A stretch of DNA of 56,141 bases from Elusimicrobia bacterium CG1_02_56_21. Its GTDB lineage: Bacteria; Elusimicrobiota; Elusimicrobia; Elusimicrobiales; UBA9959. The stretch is taken from positions 1 through 56,141 of the forward strand of contig MNUR01000083.1 in NCBI GenBank assembly GCA_001871115.1. The letters are read 5' to 3'. A program made the translations under genes and the position numbers. Every line of letters starts with the position of its first letter. The first letter of the stretch is position 1. Below the pieces are notes generated by a model, which worked only from the letters and a program-made list of their open reading frames with translations, did no database searches and had not been told where the DNA came from. Below, in pieces: positions 24,554 to 32,199 of this stretch.

Positions 24554-25885
24554 CTACTTGCTTCCCTGCAGCAGGAAGGTCTGCTTTTCTACGGGGAGGT
24601 GGCAGTTAAGGGCGTAGCCCTTGGTCTGTATCCTTTCGTTGGCGTCGGCCAGCATTTTATCCAGCTCTTCGTCCGTATAGTCGGGATGGGCGTGGAACAG
24701 CATCAGGTCGCGGGCCTGCGCTTTCTCTACGGCGAAATCTACTACGATAGAAAGGCCCGAATGCCCTTCGTGCTTGCGGGTTTCGTAGTCTGTGTCCGTG
24801 TAGACCGCGTCGTGGATAAAGATGTCGGAGCCCTTTACGAAGCCGCCTAGTTTTTCATCGTAATCCTGGAAAGCGGTAGCGTCTCCCCAGATCTCGCTGT
24901 CCGGGGCGAAGGTGATCTTTTTGCCGAACATCTCCAGCATGTAAACCATGGTGCTGGTAGGGTGGTTGGCGTACATGGAGGAAAGCTTTACGCCCGGAAA
25001 AAGCTCGTAGTTGTCCTCAAGGATCTCGTAAATATCTATTTTGGCCTTGGGCGGCTGCTTGGTCAGGGCGTAAGAACTGTAGAAGGTCGCCTGCGCGACT
25101 TCTTTCAGGCTTTTCTCGGGGTCATTGGCCCCGATGAGGTGTATTGAATAGGCAGGGTCGTAAATAGGGGCGAAGCGCCCCAGCCCGAGGATGTGGTCGA
25201 GGTGGAAATGGGTGAGGCAGATCCAGATCTCCTTGTAGTAGCTTTTCTTTTCCACTATTTCCCGGCCCAGGTCCACCATGCCGGTGCCGGCGTCGAAGAT
25301 GAAAAGATGTTCTTTGGTCTCCACCGAAACGCAGGCGGTCTGGCGCCCGTAGCGGGAAGTGGTATTGGGCAGCACATGCGGCAGGCCGCGGGCGCCCCAG
25401 ACGGTAAGGCGTATCTGCCCTTCGTCGAGGTCGCTGGCCTGGGCGAAACCCTCGTTCTCGATTACGATAGAGGGGGCGGCGGAGGCCGGCTGCTCGGGGG
25501 CCTGGGCCGGAGCCGAACCCTCAAGGATGGTCTTTACCGTATTTGAGAAGGTCTCTACGTTGTAGGGTTTCTGCAGGAAGAAGTCCGCTCCGAACTGGAA
25601 AGCGCGCTGTTTTTCCACCTGGTAGGATTTGCCGGACACTACGATTATTTTTATGTGCTTTAAAGCGGGGTCGGATTTTACGGCCTTGCAGATATCCATG
25701 CCGGTTATGCCGGGCATCATTATATCCGTCACAATCAGGCGGGGCATCTGGGCCTTTATGGTGGGGATGGCTTCAAGCGAGTCCTGGACCAGGGTGACGG
25801 TATAGCCGGCGTCCGTAAGCAGGTCGCGCGAAAGCTCTCCCACCATGGGGTCGTCGTCTATTATGAGTATGTCGGGATTTGCCAT
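24554..25885 (-). CDS. Response regulator with metallo-beta-lactamase-fold output domain
   Basis: Residues 1-122 of this 443-residue protein form a receiver domain. It has acidic pocket D10-D12, phospho-acceptor Asp54 in VTDIMMPG and Lys106 in LQKPYN. A 30-residue Pro/Ala linker leads to a metallo-beta-lactamase hydrolase from about residue 157. This has FDAGTGMVDLG, metal motif THFHLDH (225-231), and a C-terminal HDAVYTDTDYETRKHEGHSG plus LFHAHPDY supplying the remaining ligands. The MBL part resembles the phosphodiesterase/RNase Z-like group. A regulated hydrolase acting on a nucleotide or second messenger is the natural guess, but the substrate is unknown. GGAG precedes the ATG by six bases. 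A promoter is visible at 26017-26045, giving a leader of about 125 bases with a GCCGC/GCGGC hairpin. No kinase gene is adjacent. Confidence 0.9.
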   Translation of the reverse strand: MANPDILIIDDDPMVGELSRDLLTDAGYTVTLVQDSLEAIPTIKAQMPRLIVTDIMMPGITGMDICKAVKSDPALKHIKIIVVSGKSYQVEKQRAFQFGADFFLQKPYNVETFSNTVKTILEGSAPAQAPEQPASAAPSIVIENEGFAQASDLDEGQIRLTVWGARGLPHVLPNTTSRYGRQTACVSVETKEHLFIFDAGTGMVDLGREIVEKKSYYKEIWICLTHFHLDHILGLGRFAPIYDPAYSIHLIGANDPEKSLKEVAQATFYSSYALTKQPPKAKIDIYEILEDNYELFPGVKLSSMYANHPTSTMVYMLEMFGKKITFAPDSEIWGDATAFQDYDEKLGGFVKGSDIFIHDAVYTDTDYETRKHEGHSGLSIVVDFAVEKAQARDLMLFHAHPDYTDEELDKMLADANERIQTKGYALNCHLPVEKQTFLLQGSK

Positions 25886-26016
25886 TGTTTTCTCCGGCCT
25901 GTTGTGCTGGGCAGACGCCGCTCTGAACGCGGCAGCCTGGCTAACATAGCTCTTTCACGACGACCGCCAAGCTGAAGGCTGTCTTATGACCGAGCGGGCC
26001 AAGGTCAGTATTTACT

Positions 26017-26045
26017 ATAATACATTATATATTTCAGCGCGTTAA
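26017..26045 (-). promoter_or_regulatory. Sigma-70-like promoter of the REC-MBL gene
   Basis: On the minus strand TTAACG (26045-26040) and TATTAT (26022-26017) are separated by exactly 17 bases. The start would be near 26010. Confidence 0.5.
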
Positions 26046-26143
26046 GAAAATGTTGCGTAGACATTAACATTTTTTCCCTCCGGCCCGGACCCGGAAAAGC
26101 CGGTACCGGGAGCCGGTTCAGGGAAGCAGCCACAGGCAATTAT

Positions 26144-26728
26144 ATGATGAGAATAATAGCGGGCAGTAAAAGAGGCAGGAGTATCTTCACCATCCCGAAG
26201 GACAAGTTCGTTAAACCTATTTCAGGCCGCATCCGCCAGTCCCTGTTCGACATCCTGCGCCCTTATGTCACGGGCGCTATTTTCCTGGACCTCTACGCCG
26301 GCACCGGCGCGGTAGGCCTCGAAGCGCTCTCCCGCGGGGCGTCCAAAGCCGTTTTTGTGGAAAAAGACGGGCAGTGCATGAAGGTCATCGAGAGGAACAT
26401 CGCCCATCTCGGGTTTGACGAACAGGCGAAAGCCCTTAAAGCGGACGTGCTGACGGGCGTTAAATGGCTGGAGCATTTTTCCGGCTATAAGGGTTATGAC
26501 ATAGTTTTTATGGGCCCTCCTTACCGCACCTCGGAGAACCTGCCCCTTTACTACAGCATGGAAACCCTTAAGCTTCTTGCCGAGGCCCGCGTCACCACTC
26601 CTGCCGGGCTGATAGTTGTGCAGCACCATAAGACGGAAGACGTAGAGGCGCCTCCGGGCCTTGAACATGTGCGGGTTGAGAAATACGGCGACACCAATGT
26701 GGATTTTTTCCGTCCGGTAAAGAAGTGA
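26144..26728 (+). CDS. rsmD: RsmD-type 16S rRNA guanine-N2 methyltransferase
   Basis: The 194-residue AdoMet-dependent enzyme belongs to the RsmD family, which methylates G966 of 16S rRNA. N-terminal RIIAGSKRGR and ISGRIRQSLFDIL, SAM-binding LDLYAGTGAVGLEALSRGA and FVEKDGQCMKVIERN are as expected. The catalytic (D/N)PP(Y/F) motif is changed: the sequence reads FMGPPYRT, with glycine where Asp or Asn normally contacts the target amino group (codon GGC near 26512). The rest of the fold is intact, so this may be a functional variant or an altered enzyme. Two adjacent ATGs (26144 and 26147) could start it; neither has a clear Shine-Dalgarno sequence. In many bacteria rsmD sits beside coaD; here it does not. 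Confidence 0.9.
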   Translation: MMRIIAGSKRGRSIFTIPKDKFVKPISGRIRQSLFDILRPYVTGAIFLDLYAGTGAVGLEALSRGASKAVFVEKDGQCMKVIERNIAHLGFDEQAKALKADVLTGVKWLEHFSGYKGYDIVFMGPPYRTSENLPLYYSMETLKLLAEARVTTPAGLIVVQHHKTEDVEAPPGLEHVRVEKYGDTNVDFFRPVKK

Positions 26729-26809
26729 CCTTTAACTCCGTCCCGGAGCCTGCGGTTTCAGGGAGCGGAAACCGGTGAAGCCGTTTTTGACTCCGAGATT
26801 CTATTAAAA

Positions 26810-27535
26810 ATGATCTTCGACCCTTTCGAATTAAACTACAGCAAGATACGCGCCTACCTGGACTGCCCTTTTCTGTACCGCTATATTTATGTGGAGCGGC
26901 GCTTTACGCCGCCCACTTCCTTCTCCTCGCTGGGGCTTTCGGTGCACAGGGCGCTGGGCCGCTACCACGCCGCGCCCGGGGGGGACCTGAGCGACCTGCT
27001 GGCGCATTACGAGGACGCCTGGCTGCACCAGGGCTACGCCACCCCGCAGGAGAGCATGGAGTTCTATAATCGCGGCGCGCTGGTGCTGGAGAACTGGTGG
27101 CTGCACTTCCAGCAGCACCGGGCACAGGTAATGTATTCCGAAAAGCATTTTGAATTCCCTTTTGAGAAATGGCGCATTAAAGGAACCATAGACAGGGTCG
27201 ACCGCATGCCCGGCGGGCTGGTGGAACTTATCGATTATAAGATGGGCTTTGAAGGAAAGACTGGGGCGGACGTGGCCGGCAGCCTGCAGCTGGCTATCTA
27301 CGCTATCGGTCTCTCCCGCGCCCTCAAACTCAAAGTGGGCTCCATTGCTTATTTTGTCCTTACAGGGCCGGTAAAGGTCGCCCTGCCCTATGATCCTTCC
27401 GGAGAAGAGGCCGTACTTAACCTGATCCGCGAGACAGGAGAAAAGATGCTGGCGCTGGACCTGTCCCGCAAAGGGAAGTGCGCGCGCTGCCCGATACGGA
27501 AACTTTGCGCGGAGTACGGGGAAGAAAAACCGTAA
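26810..27535 (+). CDS. Stand-alone RecB/Cas4-type PD-(D/E)XK nuclease with Fe-S cysteines
   Basis: This 241-residue protein matches the PDDEXK_1 nuclease domain found at the C-terminus of RecB/AddB and in Cas4. It begins with LNYSKIRAYLDCPFLYRYIY, containing the first cysteine (Cys19). An LGLSVHRALG helix, the nuclease core GTIDRVDRMPGG and ELIDYKMG (the D...ExK-type catalytic segment), and QLAIYAIGL follow. A C-terminal C-x2-C-x5-C in KCARCPIRKLC, with Cys19, would form the 4Fe-4S staple. No helicase or CRISPR gene lies nearby, so it acts alone or with distant partners, probably in DNA repair. No Shine-Dalgarno sequence is evident. An intrinsic terminator follows. Confidence 0.88.
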   Translation: MIFDPFELNYSKIRAYLDCPFLYRYIYVERRFTPPTSFSSLGLSVHRALGRYHAAPGGDLSDLLAHYEDAWLHQGYATPQESMEFYNRGALVLENWWLHFQQHRAQVMYSEKHFEFPFEKWRIKGTIDRVDRMPGGLVELIDYKMGFEGKTGADVAGSLQLAIYAIGLSRALKLKVGSIAYFVLTGPVKVALPYDPSGEEAVLNLIRETGEKMLALDLSRKGKCARCPIRKLCAEYGEEKP

Positions 27536-27553
27536 GGACGGCGGCCAAAACAG

Positions 27554-27584
27554 AAAACCGCGGAAAGCTCCGCGGTTTTTTTAT
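27554..27584 (+). terminator. Intrinsic terminator after the nuclease gene
   Basis: AAAACCGCGGA-AAGC-TCCGCGGTTTT followed by further T residues. It lies 18 bases from the convergent AI-2E-type gene. Confidence 0.93.
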
Positions 27585-27601
27585 TTCCCGGGGAAGTTCT
27601 T

Positions 27602-28702
27602 CTAAGAAGGGGCGCCCGGCGACTGGCTGCTGTCTTCGGGATACTGCAGGTTCTTGTTTTCGCGGTAGATCTGCAGGAAAACCGTAACGCAGGAAATAAG
27701 CAGCGGCCCGAGGAAGATGCCTATGGGCCCGTAGACCTTTAAACCGCCGAAGATGCCGAGAAAAAGCAGGAACACGGGCAGTTTGGCGCCCTTGCCTATC
27801 AGGATAGGGCGGAGGAAATTGTCGGTAAGCGCCACCGCTACCGCTCCCCAGATCAGTACGAAAAGGCCCGTATTAACCCCTTTAAGGAAGAACATCGCAA
27901 CGCTCAGCGGGAGCCAGACCAGGCTGGTCCCTACAAAAGGGATGAGGGCCGCGAAAGAGGTGAGCATACCGAAGAGGGCCGGGGAGGCGACGCCGGCCAT
28001 CCAGTAGCCCAGGGCGCCGATGATGCCCTGTATCATAGCCGTCAGGAGCAGGCCGCGCACCACGGCGAGAGTGGTGGTGTAAAGCTGGTTGGCTATGCGG
28101 TGCTTGTATTCCTGGTCCATAGGCATGATATCTATCAGCCAGTTCAGGAAAGTTTCACCGTCCCTGAAGAAAACGAACAGCGTAAAGATCATCACTATCA
28201 GGTTGACCAAAAAGAAGAAGATGTTCTTGAACAGTCCGGCGCCCGAGCGGGTGATGGTTTCCTGCACGCTTTTAAGGTTTCCCGCGACGATGTCGCCGAC
28301 GTCCAGGTCCCAGTAGGTCTTGAAGCGCTCGGGGATAGGAACTTCGAATTCACGCTGGGAAATATTAGTGAGCCAGACATTGGTCTTGGGATAAAGAGTG
28401 CGCGATTCCCGCAGCAGCAGCCAGCCGAAGATAAGCAGCGGCAGGACCAGGGTAAATACGGCGGTCAGGGTGGCCATGCCGGCGGCGGCCGTCCTGTTGT
28501 CCACTATGGTGCGGCGTATCCGGGTGTAGAGCGGGTAGAATATCAGGGTAACGGTGGCGGAGATCAGGATAGCGCCGGCAAAAGGGGAAAGGATATGCAG
28601 CAGCTGATACAACAGGAATAAAAGTATCCCGAAGAAGAAAAAATTAAATAGCTGGGCCTTGTCGAACCGCAGAAGTTTAGGAGCAGGCGGAGTACCGTGC
28701 AT
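27602..28702 (-). CDS. AI-2E family (PerM-like) permease
   Basis: This membrane protein of about 366 residues has the AI-2E/PerM layout. Two N-terminal helices (LFNFFFFGILLFLLYQLLHIL and the next), a long extracytoplasmic or amphipathic region at about 110-190, and a cluster of helices with the family signature GALGYWMAGVASPALFGMLTSFAALIPFVGTSLVWLP follow (key pieces GVASPALFG and LIPFVGT). Family members include exporters of quorum signals and Na+/H+ antiporters; substrate is unknown. A TTG at 28720 opens the frame further, but ATG at 28702 is preferred because a TATAAT box lies nine bases upstream, consistent with leaderless initiation. Confidence 0.85.
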   Translation of the reverse strand: MHGTPPAPKLLRFDKAQLFNFFFFGILLFLLYQLLHILSPFAGAILISATVTLIFYPLYTRIRRTIVDNRTAAAGMATLTAVFTLVLPLLIFGWLLLRESRTLYPKTNVWLTNISQREFEVPIPERFKTYWDLDVGDIVAGNLKSVQETITRSGAGLFKNIFFFLVNLIVMIFTLFVFFRDGETFLNWLIDIMPMDQEYKHRIANQLYTTTLAVVRGLLLTAMIQGIIGALGYWMAGVASPALFGMLTSFAALIPFVGTSLVWLPLSVAMFFLKGVNTGLFVLIWGAVAVALTDNFLRPILIGKGAKLPVFLLFLGIFGGLKVYGPIGIFLGPLLISCVTVFLQIYRENKNLQYPEDSSQSPGAPS

Positions 28703-28711
28703 ATCAGGGTA

Positions 28712-28717
28712 ATTATA
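28712..28717 (-). promoter_or_regulatory. -10 box of the AI-2E gene (leaderless type)
   Basis: Minus-strand TATAAT, preceded by TTG, ends nine bases before the ATG at 28702. Confidence 0.5.
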
Positions 28718-28885
28718 CAATAGATAAGCTCGGGCGCGGACAGGCGGTTTAAGCCTTAAAGCGGCAGGAGCCAGGCCGAGCAGGCGCAGTGACGGAAACG
28801 GGAACTTAGCTGGCGAGTGTCCCGCTGCCCCGGGGCCCCGACAGTTGTGTCCCGGTATTTATGTATGCTTTAATTCAGGAATAGT

Positions 28886-30160
28886 ATGAAAAACTATCTG
28901 AGGGCTATGGACAGGGGGGAGGTCACCAGTTTCTCGCGCAATTCTTACGAGGTTATCTTTGCCGTCTTCATGATAGCCCTGGCTTATTTCTACCGGGAGA
29001 ATCCGCAGATAGACTACCCGCGGATTCTTTATTTCTTCCTGCTTCTTCTGGGCTCTAATTTTTTATTCAATTACCTTCTCCGGCGCCGGTCCTCCGTAAA
29101 TCTCTGGCTGATAGACCTTATCCTGCTGTTGAATTTCTGGGTAATAACCGGGGTGCTTTATTGTTCCGGCGGCGGGAGCTCTTATTTCTGGGTGCTCTAC
29201 CTGCTTCCGGTATTCGGGGCTTCCCTTATGGCCAGTTTCAAGGACGCCGTAGGAATTGTCTTTTTATGTTCTCTGGCTATAACCTTTATGTCCTGGCCGC
29301 TGACCGCGGCCGATCTCGCCGGGGTGCTTGCCCTGGCCGTTAAAATAGGGGTGCTGTCCTTTTCTGCCGGGGTCGTTTACAGCACTTCCCAGTCCAGGAA
29401 GAGGGCTGAGGCCGGGCTGGCTTTTAAGCGCGGGCAGGTTGAGCAGCTTGAGAGGAAAATAACCGAAACAGAAAGCGATATAGTAAAGACCGCTTCCACC
29501 GGCGAGGTGGGGACGCTGGTCAGCGGGGTTCTGCACGATCTGGGCAATGCTGTTTCCGTGATACTCCTGAGCGCCGAGCTTTCAATATCCGGCGAAACCC
29601 CGGAAAAGAAAGACCTGGAGAGGATCCTTAAAGGCGCCCGCTACGCCAAGGGCCTGCTCGCGGCCGCTTTAAGCATAGTCCGCGGCCAGGAATACTCCTT
29701 TGAGACAGGACAGCTTAAGGAAGCCGTAGAGAGCGCGGTACTGCTTACTGATTTTTCCGCCAAGAAGCGCGGCGTCACCGTTGAGCTGGACCTGCCGGGC
29801 GACCTCCCGCCGCTGCGGATGTGCCGGGCGCATATAGAGCGGGTCTTTATAAACGCTATTTCAAACTCTCTGTCCTTTGTTCCCGGGGGCGGGAAGATAA
29901 GGGTCTCCGCCAGGACCCGGGGGGACCTGATAATAACAGAGATATCCGACAGCGGGCCGGGCTTTCCCGGGAAGATGCTGAAAGAGGGAATAAAGGCGTT
30001 CGGAACTACGCGCAAGGACGCCGGCGGTACCGGCCTCGGGCTTTTTGTCTGCGAGCAGATAGCGCTGCGGCACGGCGGCAGGATCTCCCTGGGCAATATC
30101 GCCGAGGGCGGGGCTAAAATAACAATGTCACTTCCTATAGCCGGCCCGGCAGGAAAATAA
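28886..30160 (+). CDS. Membrane sensor histidine kinase
   Basis: The 424-residue kinase has five or six transmembrane helices in residues 25-170, a short coiled-coil (residues 172-205) and a DHp domain with phospho-acceptor His in SGVLHDLGNAVSVI near residue 219. A HATPase_c domain (NAISNSLSFVPGGG, SDSGPGF, GTGLGLFVCEQIALRHGG) completes it. No PAS, HAMP or receiver domain is present and no response regulator is adjacent. AGGAAT lies four to five bases before the ATG. The membrane domain resembles those of the two kinases at 52786 and 54068. Signal and partner are unknown. Confidence 0.9.
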   Translation: MKNYLRAMDRGEVTSFSRNSYEVIFAVFMIALAYFYRENPQIDYPRILYFFLLLLGSNFLFNYLLRRRSSVNLWLIDLILLLNFWVITGVLYCSGGGSSYFWVLYLLPVFGASLMASFKDAVGIVFLCSLAITFMSWPLTAADLAGVLALAVKIGVLSFSAGVVYSTSQSRKRAEAGLAFKRGQVEQLERKITETESDIVKTASTGEVGTLVSGVLHDLGNAVSVILLSAELSISGETPEKKDLERILKGARYAKGLLAAALSIVRGQEYSFETGQLKEAVESAVLLTDFSAKKRGVTVELDLPGDLPPLRMCRAHIERVFINAISNSLSFVPGGGKIRVSARTRGDLIITEISDSGPGFPGKMLKEGIKAFGTTRKDAGGTGLGLFVCEQIALRHGGRISLGNIAEGGAKITMSLPIAGPAGK

Positions 30161-30163
30161 GGG

Positions 30164-30252
30164 TTTGAGGATTAGAAGATTAGAGGACTAGTTGTAAGGT
30201 GTTTAATGTCTTATAGCCAATCCTCCGGTCCTCTAGTCTTCTAGTCCTCTAA
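30164..30252. repeat. Dispersed inverted-repeat element, full copy
   Basis: The left arm (30164-30191, GAGGATTAGAAGATTAGAGG and on) pairs with the right arm (30219-30252, which reads AATCCTCCGGTCCTCTAG and on) over more than 20 bp with few mismatches. The loop contains TTGTAAGGT and TTATAGCC, as in the copy at 16484. It fills the whole space between two convergent genes and supplies the stop codon of uppP. Confidence 0.78.
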
Positions 30253-31025
30253 TAAAACATCAGGATTATCGCTGTTCCGAGAATTACCCTGTATATTATG
30301 AAGGGGGTAAGGGTCCGCTTTTTAAGCCAGGACATTAAAAGGCTGATGAAGGCGAGTCCAGAAATAAGGGAAGCGGCCAGCCCGGCCGCGAAGGCCGGGT
30401 TGAACTGCCCGGGCGAGATATTGCGTATTTCCAGCAGCGCCGCCCCGAAAATGATGGGGGTGCCCAGCAGGAAAGAGATGCGGGCGGCGGCTTCCCGCTT
30501 ATAGCCCAGGAAGAGCGCCGCCATTATAGTCATGCCGGCGCGGGAGGCCCCGGGCATCAGAGCTATAGACTGGGCCAGTCCTATTAAGAGGGCGTGTTTC
30601 AGGGTAAAGGACACTTCGTCCAGGGTTTGCCGCGCTTTGCGGTCAGCCAGGTAAATAATTATGGAGAAGAAAAGCAGGTTGAAGCCTATCCAGAGCGGGT
30701 CCCTGAAAATTGTTTCCGCCTGCTTGTGGAGCAGAACTCCGGCCAGTCCCGCAGGAACCGTGCCGGCCGCGAGCAGCCACAGTGTCCGGCCTTCTTTTTC
30801 GGAGGGCCGTTTTATTGCGTCCGAGAATATTTTAAGCCAGTCCCGCCAGAAATAAACCAGGACGGCCAGCAGCGTGCCGAGGTGCAGCATAACGTCGTAA
30901 GCCAGCCCGGGGTCGCTCCAGCCAAAAACCCGCGGCGCCAGCGCCAGATGGGCGGAGCTGGAGATAGGCAGGAATTCTCCCGCGCCCTGCAGTACTCCTA
31001 AAACGATCGCCTGTATTTCAGTCAT
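30249..31025 (-). CDS. uppP: Undecaprenyl-diphosphatase
   Basis: The 258-residue integral membrane enzyme (BacA family) recycles undecaprenyl pyrophosphate for peptidoglycan and glycan assembly. Motif 1 is LQGAGEFLPISSSAHLALA, which keeps the Q/E-x3-E pair and the His. Motif 2 is PGASRAGMTIMAALFLGY, where most homologues have SRSG; the catalytic Arg is kept but the following Ser is Ala. About eight helices are evident. The gene overlaps spoIID-like upstream by eight bases and is the last of a sixA-spoIID-uppP operon. Its stop codon is formed by the repeat element. Confidence 0.92.
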   Translation of the reverse strand: MTEIQAIVLGVLQGAGEFLPISSSAHLALAPRVFGWSDPGLAYDVMLHLGTLLAVLVYFWRDWLKIFSDAIKRPSEKEGRTLWLLAAGTVPAGLAGVLLHKQAETIFRDPLWIGFNLLFFSIIIYLADRKARQTLDEVSFTLKHALLIGLAQSIALMPGASRAGMTIMAALFLGYKREAAARISFLLGTPIIFGAALLEIRNISPGQFNPAFAAGLAASLISGLAFISLLMSWLKKRTLTPFIIYRVILGTAIILMFY

Positions 31026-32199
31026 GAACTGCCACCTTTGTTCCCGGATAGAAATGCCGCAGTATCTCCCGGTACGTGTATCCTATCCGCCCCATCCCTT
31101 CCGCGCCCCACTGGCACAGGCCTACCCCGTGTCCGTTGCCGACCCCGTCGAGAAGGACATAATCCCTGCCGGTCAGGACCTTAAAAAAAGAACTCCTGAC
31201 GGCCTGCCAGCCGGCCCTGCGGCCTATCCCGTGGTAAAAGTCGGTGGCGGAAACCTTGGCCCTGCGCCGCTGGGTAAATATCTCAAGTTCCGCCGCCCGC
31301 CCGGAGGCTCCCCAGGCGCTTATTCTCATCCCGACGGCCACCTCGTCCGAGGCCAGCCAGCCGGCCCCGCGGGCCAGGCGCGTAAGGCCCGTAAAATAGA
31401 TCTTTGTTTTCCATTTGAAGCCGGGGGCAATGGAACAGTAAGGCCTGGCCGCCGGCCCGTCCCGCACCGAAATCAAATAGGGTTTGTAGTCATAGGGCCA
31501 GACATAGGTCATCTCGGCGGTGCGTCCGCCGCAGACGGAATGGTAATAAGTCAGGGCCGGCTGGCCCCTGTAGAGCAGCATCTCCCCGCTGGTGGCGGCT
31601 GAAGCGGCGCTGGCTTTTGCGCTGATATTCCCCAGGCCCGGGTAAAACTGGCAGTGGGTGGAATCGCAGAGATTATAGCCTTCTCCCGAGTGATTCTTCA
31701 GGTGGGTCACAGTATAGGTGCGCGCGGCGACCGCCTGCGCTTTATATGCCTCTATACTGGAAAGGTCGCTTGCCTCGCCGGTTACAACCCCGGCCAGGTA
31801 GGTTTCCATGGGAACGGTGTTTATTATTTTCAGTTGTTTTTTTTCCGGGGTAATAACCAGCTCGCCGCTGTAGAGTTTGCGGTTAAGTCCGGGTCCCGAA
31901 ATCCAGACCGTGCCGCGGAGGCGGAGGCTTTTCAAAGGGCCCGTTTTCAGCGCGCCGTCGAGAACAATGGAGGAACCGGAGACATAGGCGCGGGCCTGGC
32001 CGAGAAGCGGGCGGCCGCCAGCGGAGACGCCGCCTTCGCCCGGGTTGAGCGTGACTGAGGAGGTTTTGTTAAGGGAGTAGATGCGTACGGCGATCCGGCG
32101 TGTTTCCGGTACGGCGGGCCTGAGCGACGCCTCCGCCTGCGCGGTCCCGGCCTGCGGCAGGGAGGCCGCCGAAAACAGAAGTATAAGAAAAACCTTCAA
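31018..32199 (-). CDS. SpoIID/LytB-domain protein (probable peptidoglycan glycosidase-type)
   Basis: The 393-residue secreted protein has a signal peptide (MKVFLILLFSAASLPQAGTAQA). A beta-rich N-terminal region of about 130 residues is followed by a SpoIID domain. Typical segments are YLAGVVTGEASDLSSIEAYKAQAVAARTYTV (key pieces GEASDLSSIEAYKAQA and AARTY), CDSTHCQFYPG, the SVCGGRTA motif, and GVGLCQWGAEGMG with FYPGTKV at the C-terminus. SpoIID is a lytic transglycosylase acting on denuded glycan in sporulation, but the domain is common in non-sporulating bacteria as well. It overlaps sixA and uppP in an operon, which suggests a role in cell-wall turnover. Confidence 0.9.
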   Translation of the reverse strand: MKVFLILLFSAASLPQAGTAQAEASLRPAVPETRRIAVRIYSLNKTSSVTLNPGEGGVSAGGRPLLGQARAYVSGSSIVLDGALKTGPLKSLRLRGTVWISGPGLNRKLYSGELVITPEKKQLKIINTVPMETYLAGVVTGEASDLSSIEAYKAQAVAARTYTVTHLKNHSGEGYNLCDSTHCQFYPGLGNISAKASAASAATSGEMLLYRGQPALTYYHSVCGGRTAEMTYVWPYDYKPYLISVRDGPAARPYCSIAPGFKWKTKIYFTGLTRLARGAGWLASDEVAVGMRISAWGASGRAAELEIFTQRRRAKVSATDFYHGIGRRAGWQAVRSSFFKVLTGRDYVLLDGVGNGHGVGLCQWGAEGMGRIGYTYREILRHFYPGTKVAVHD

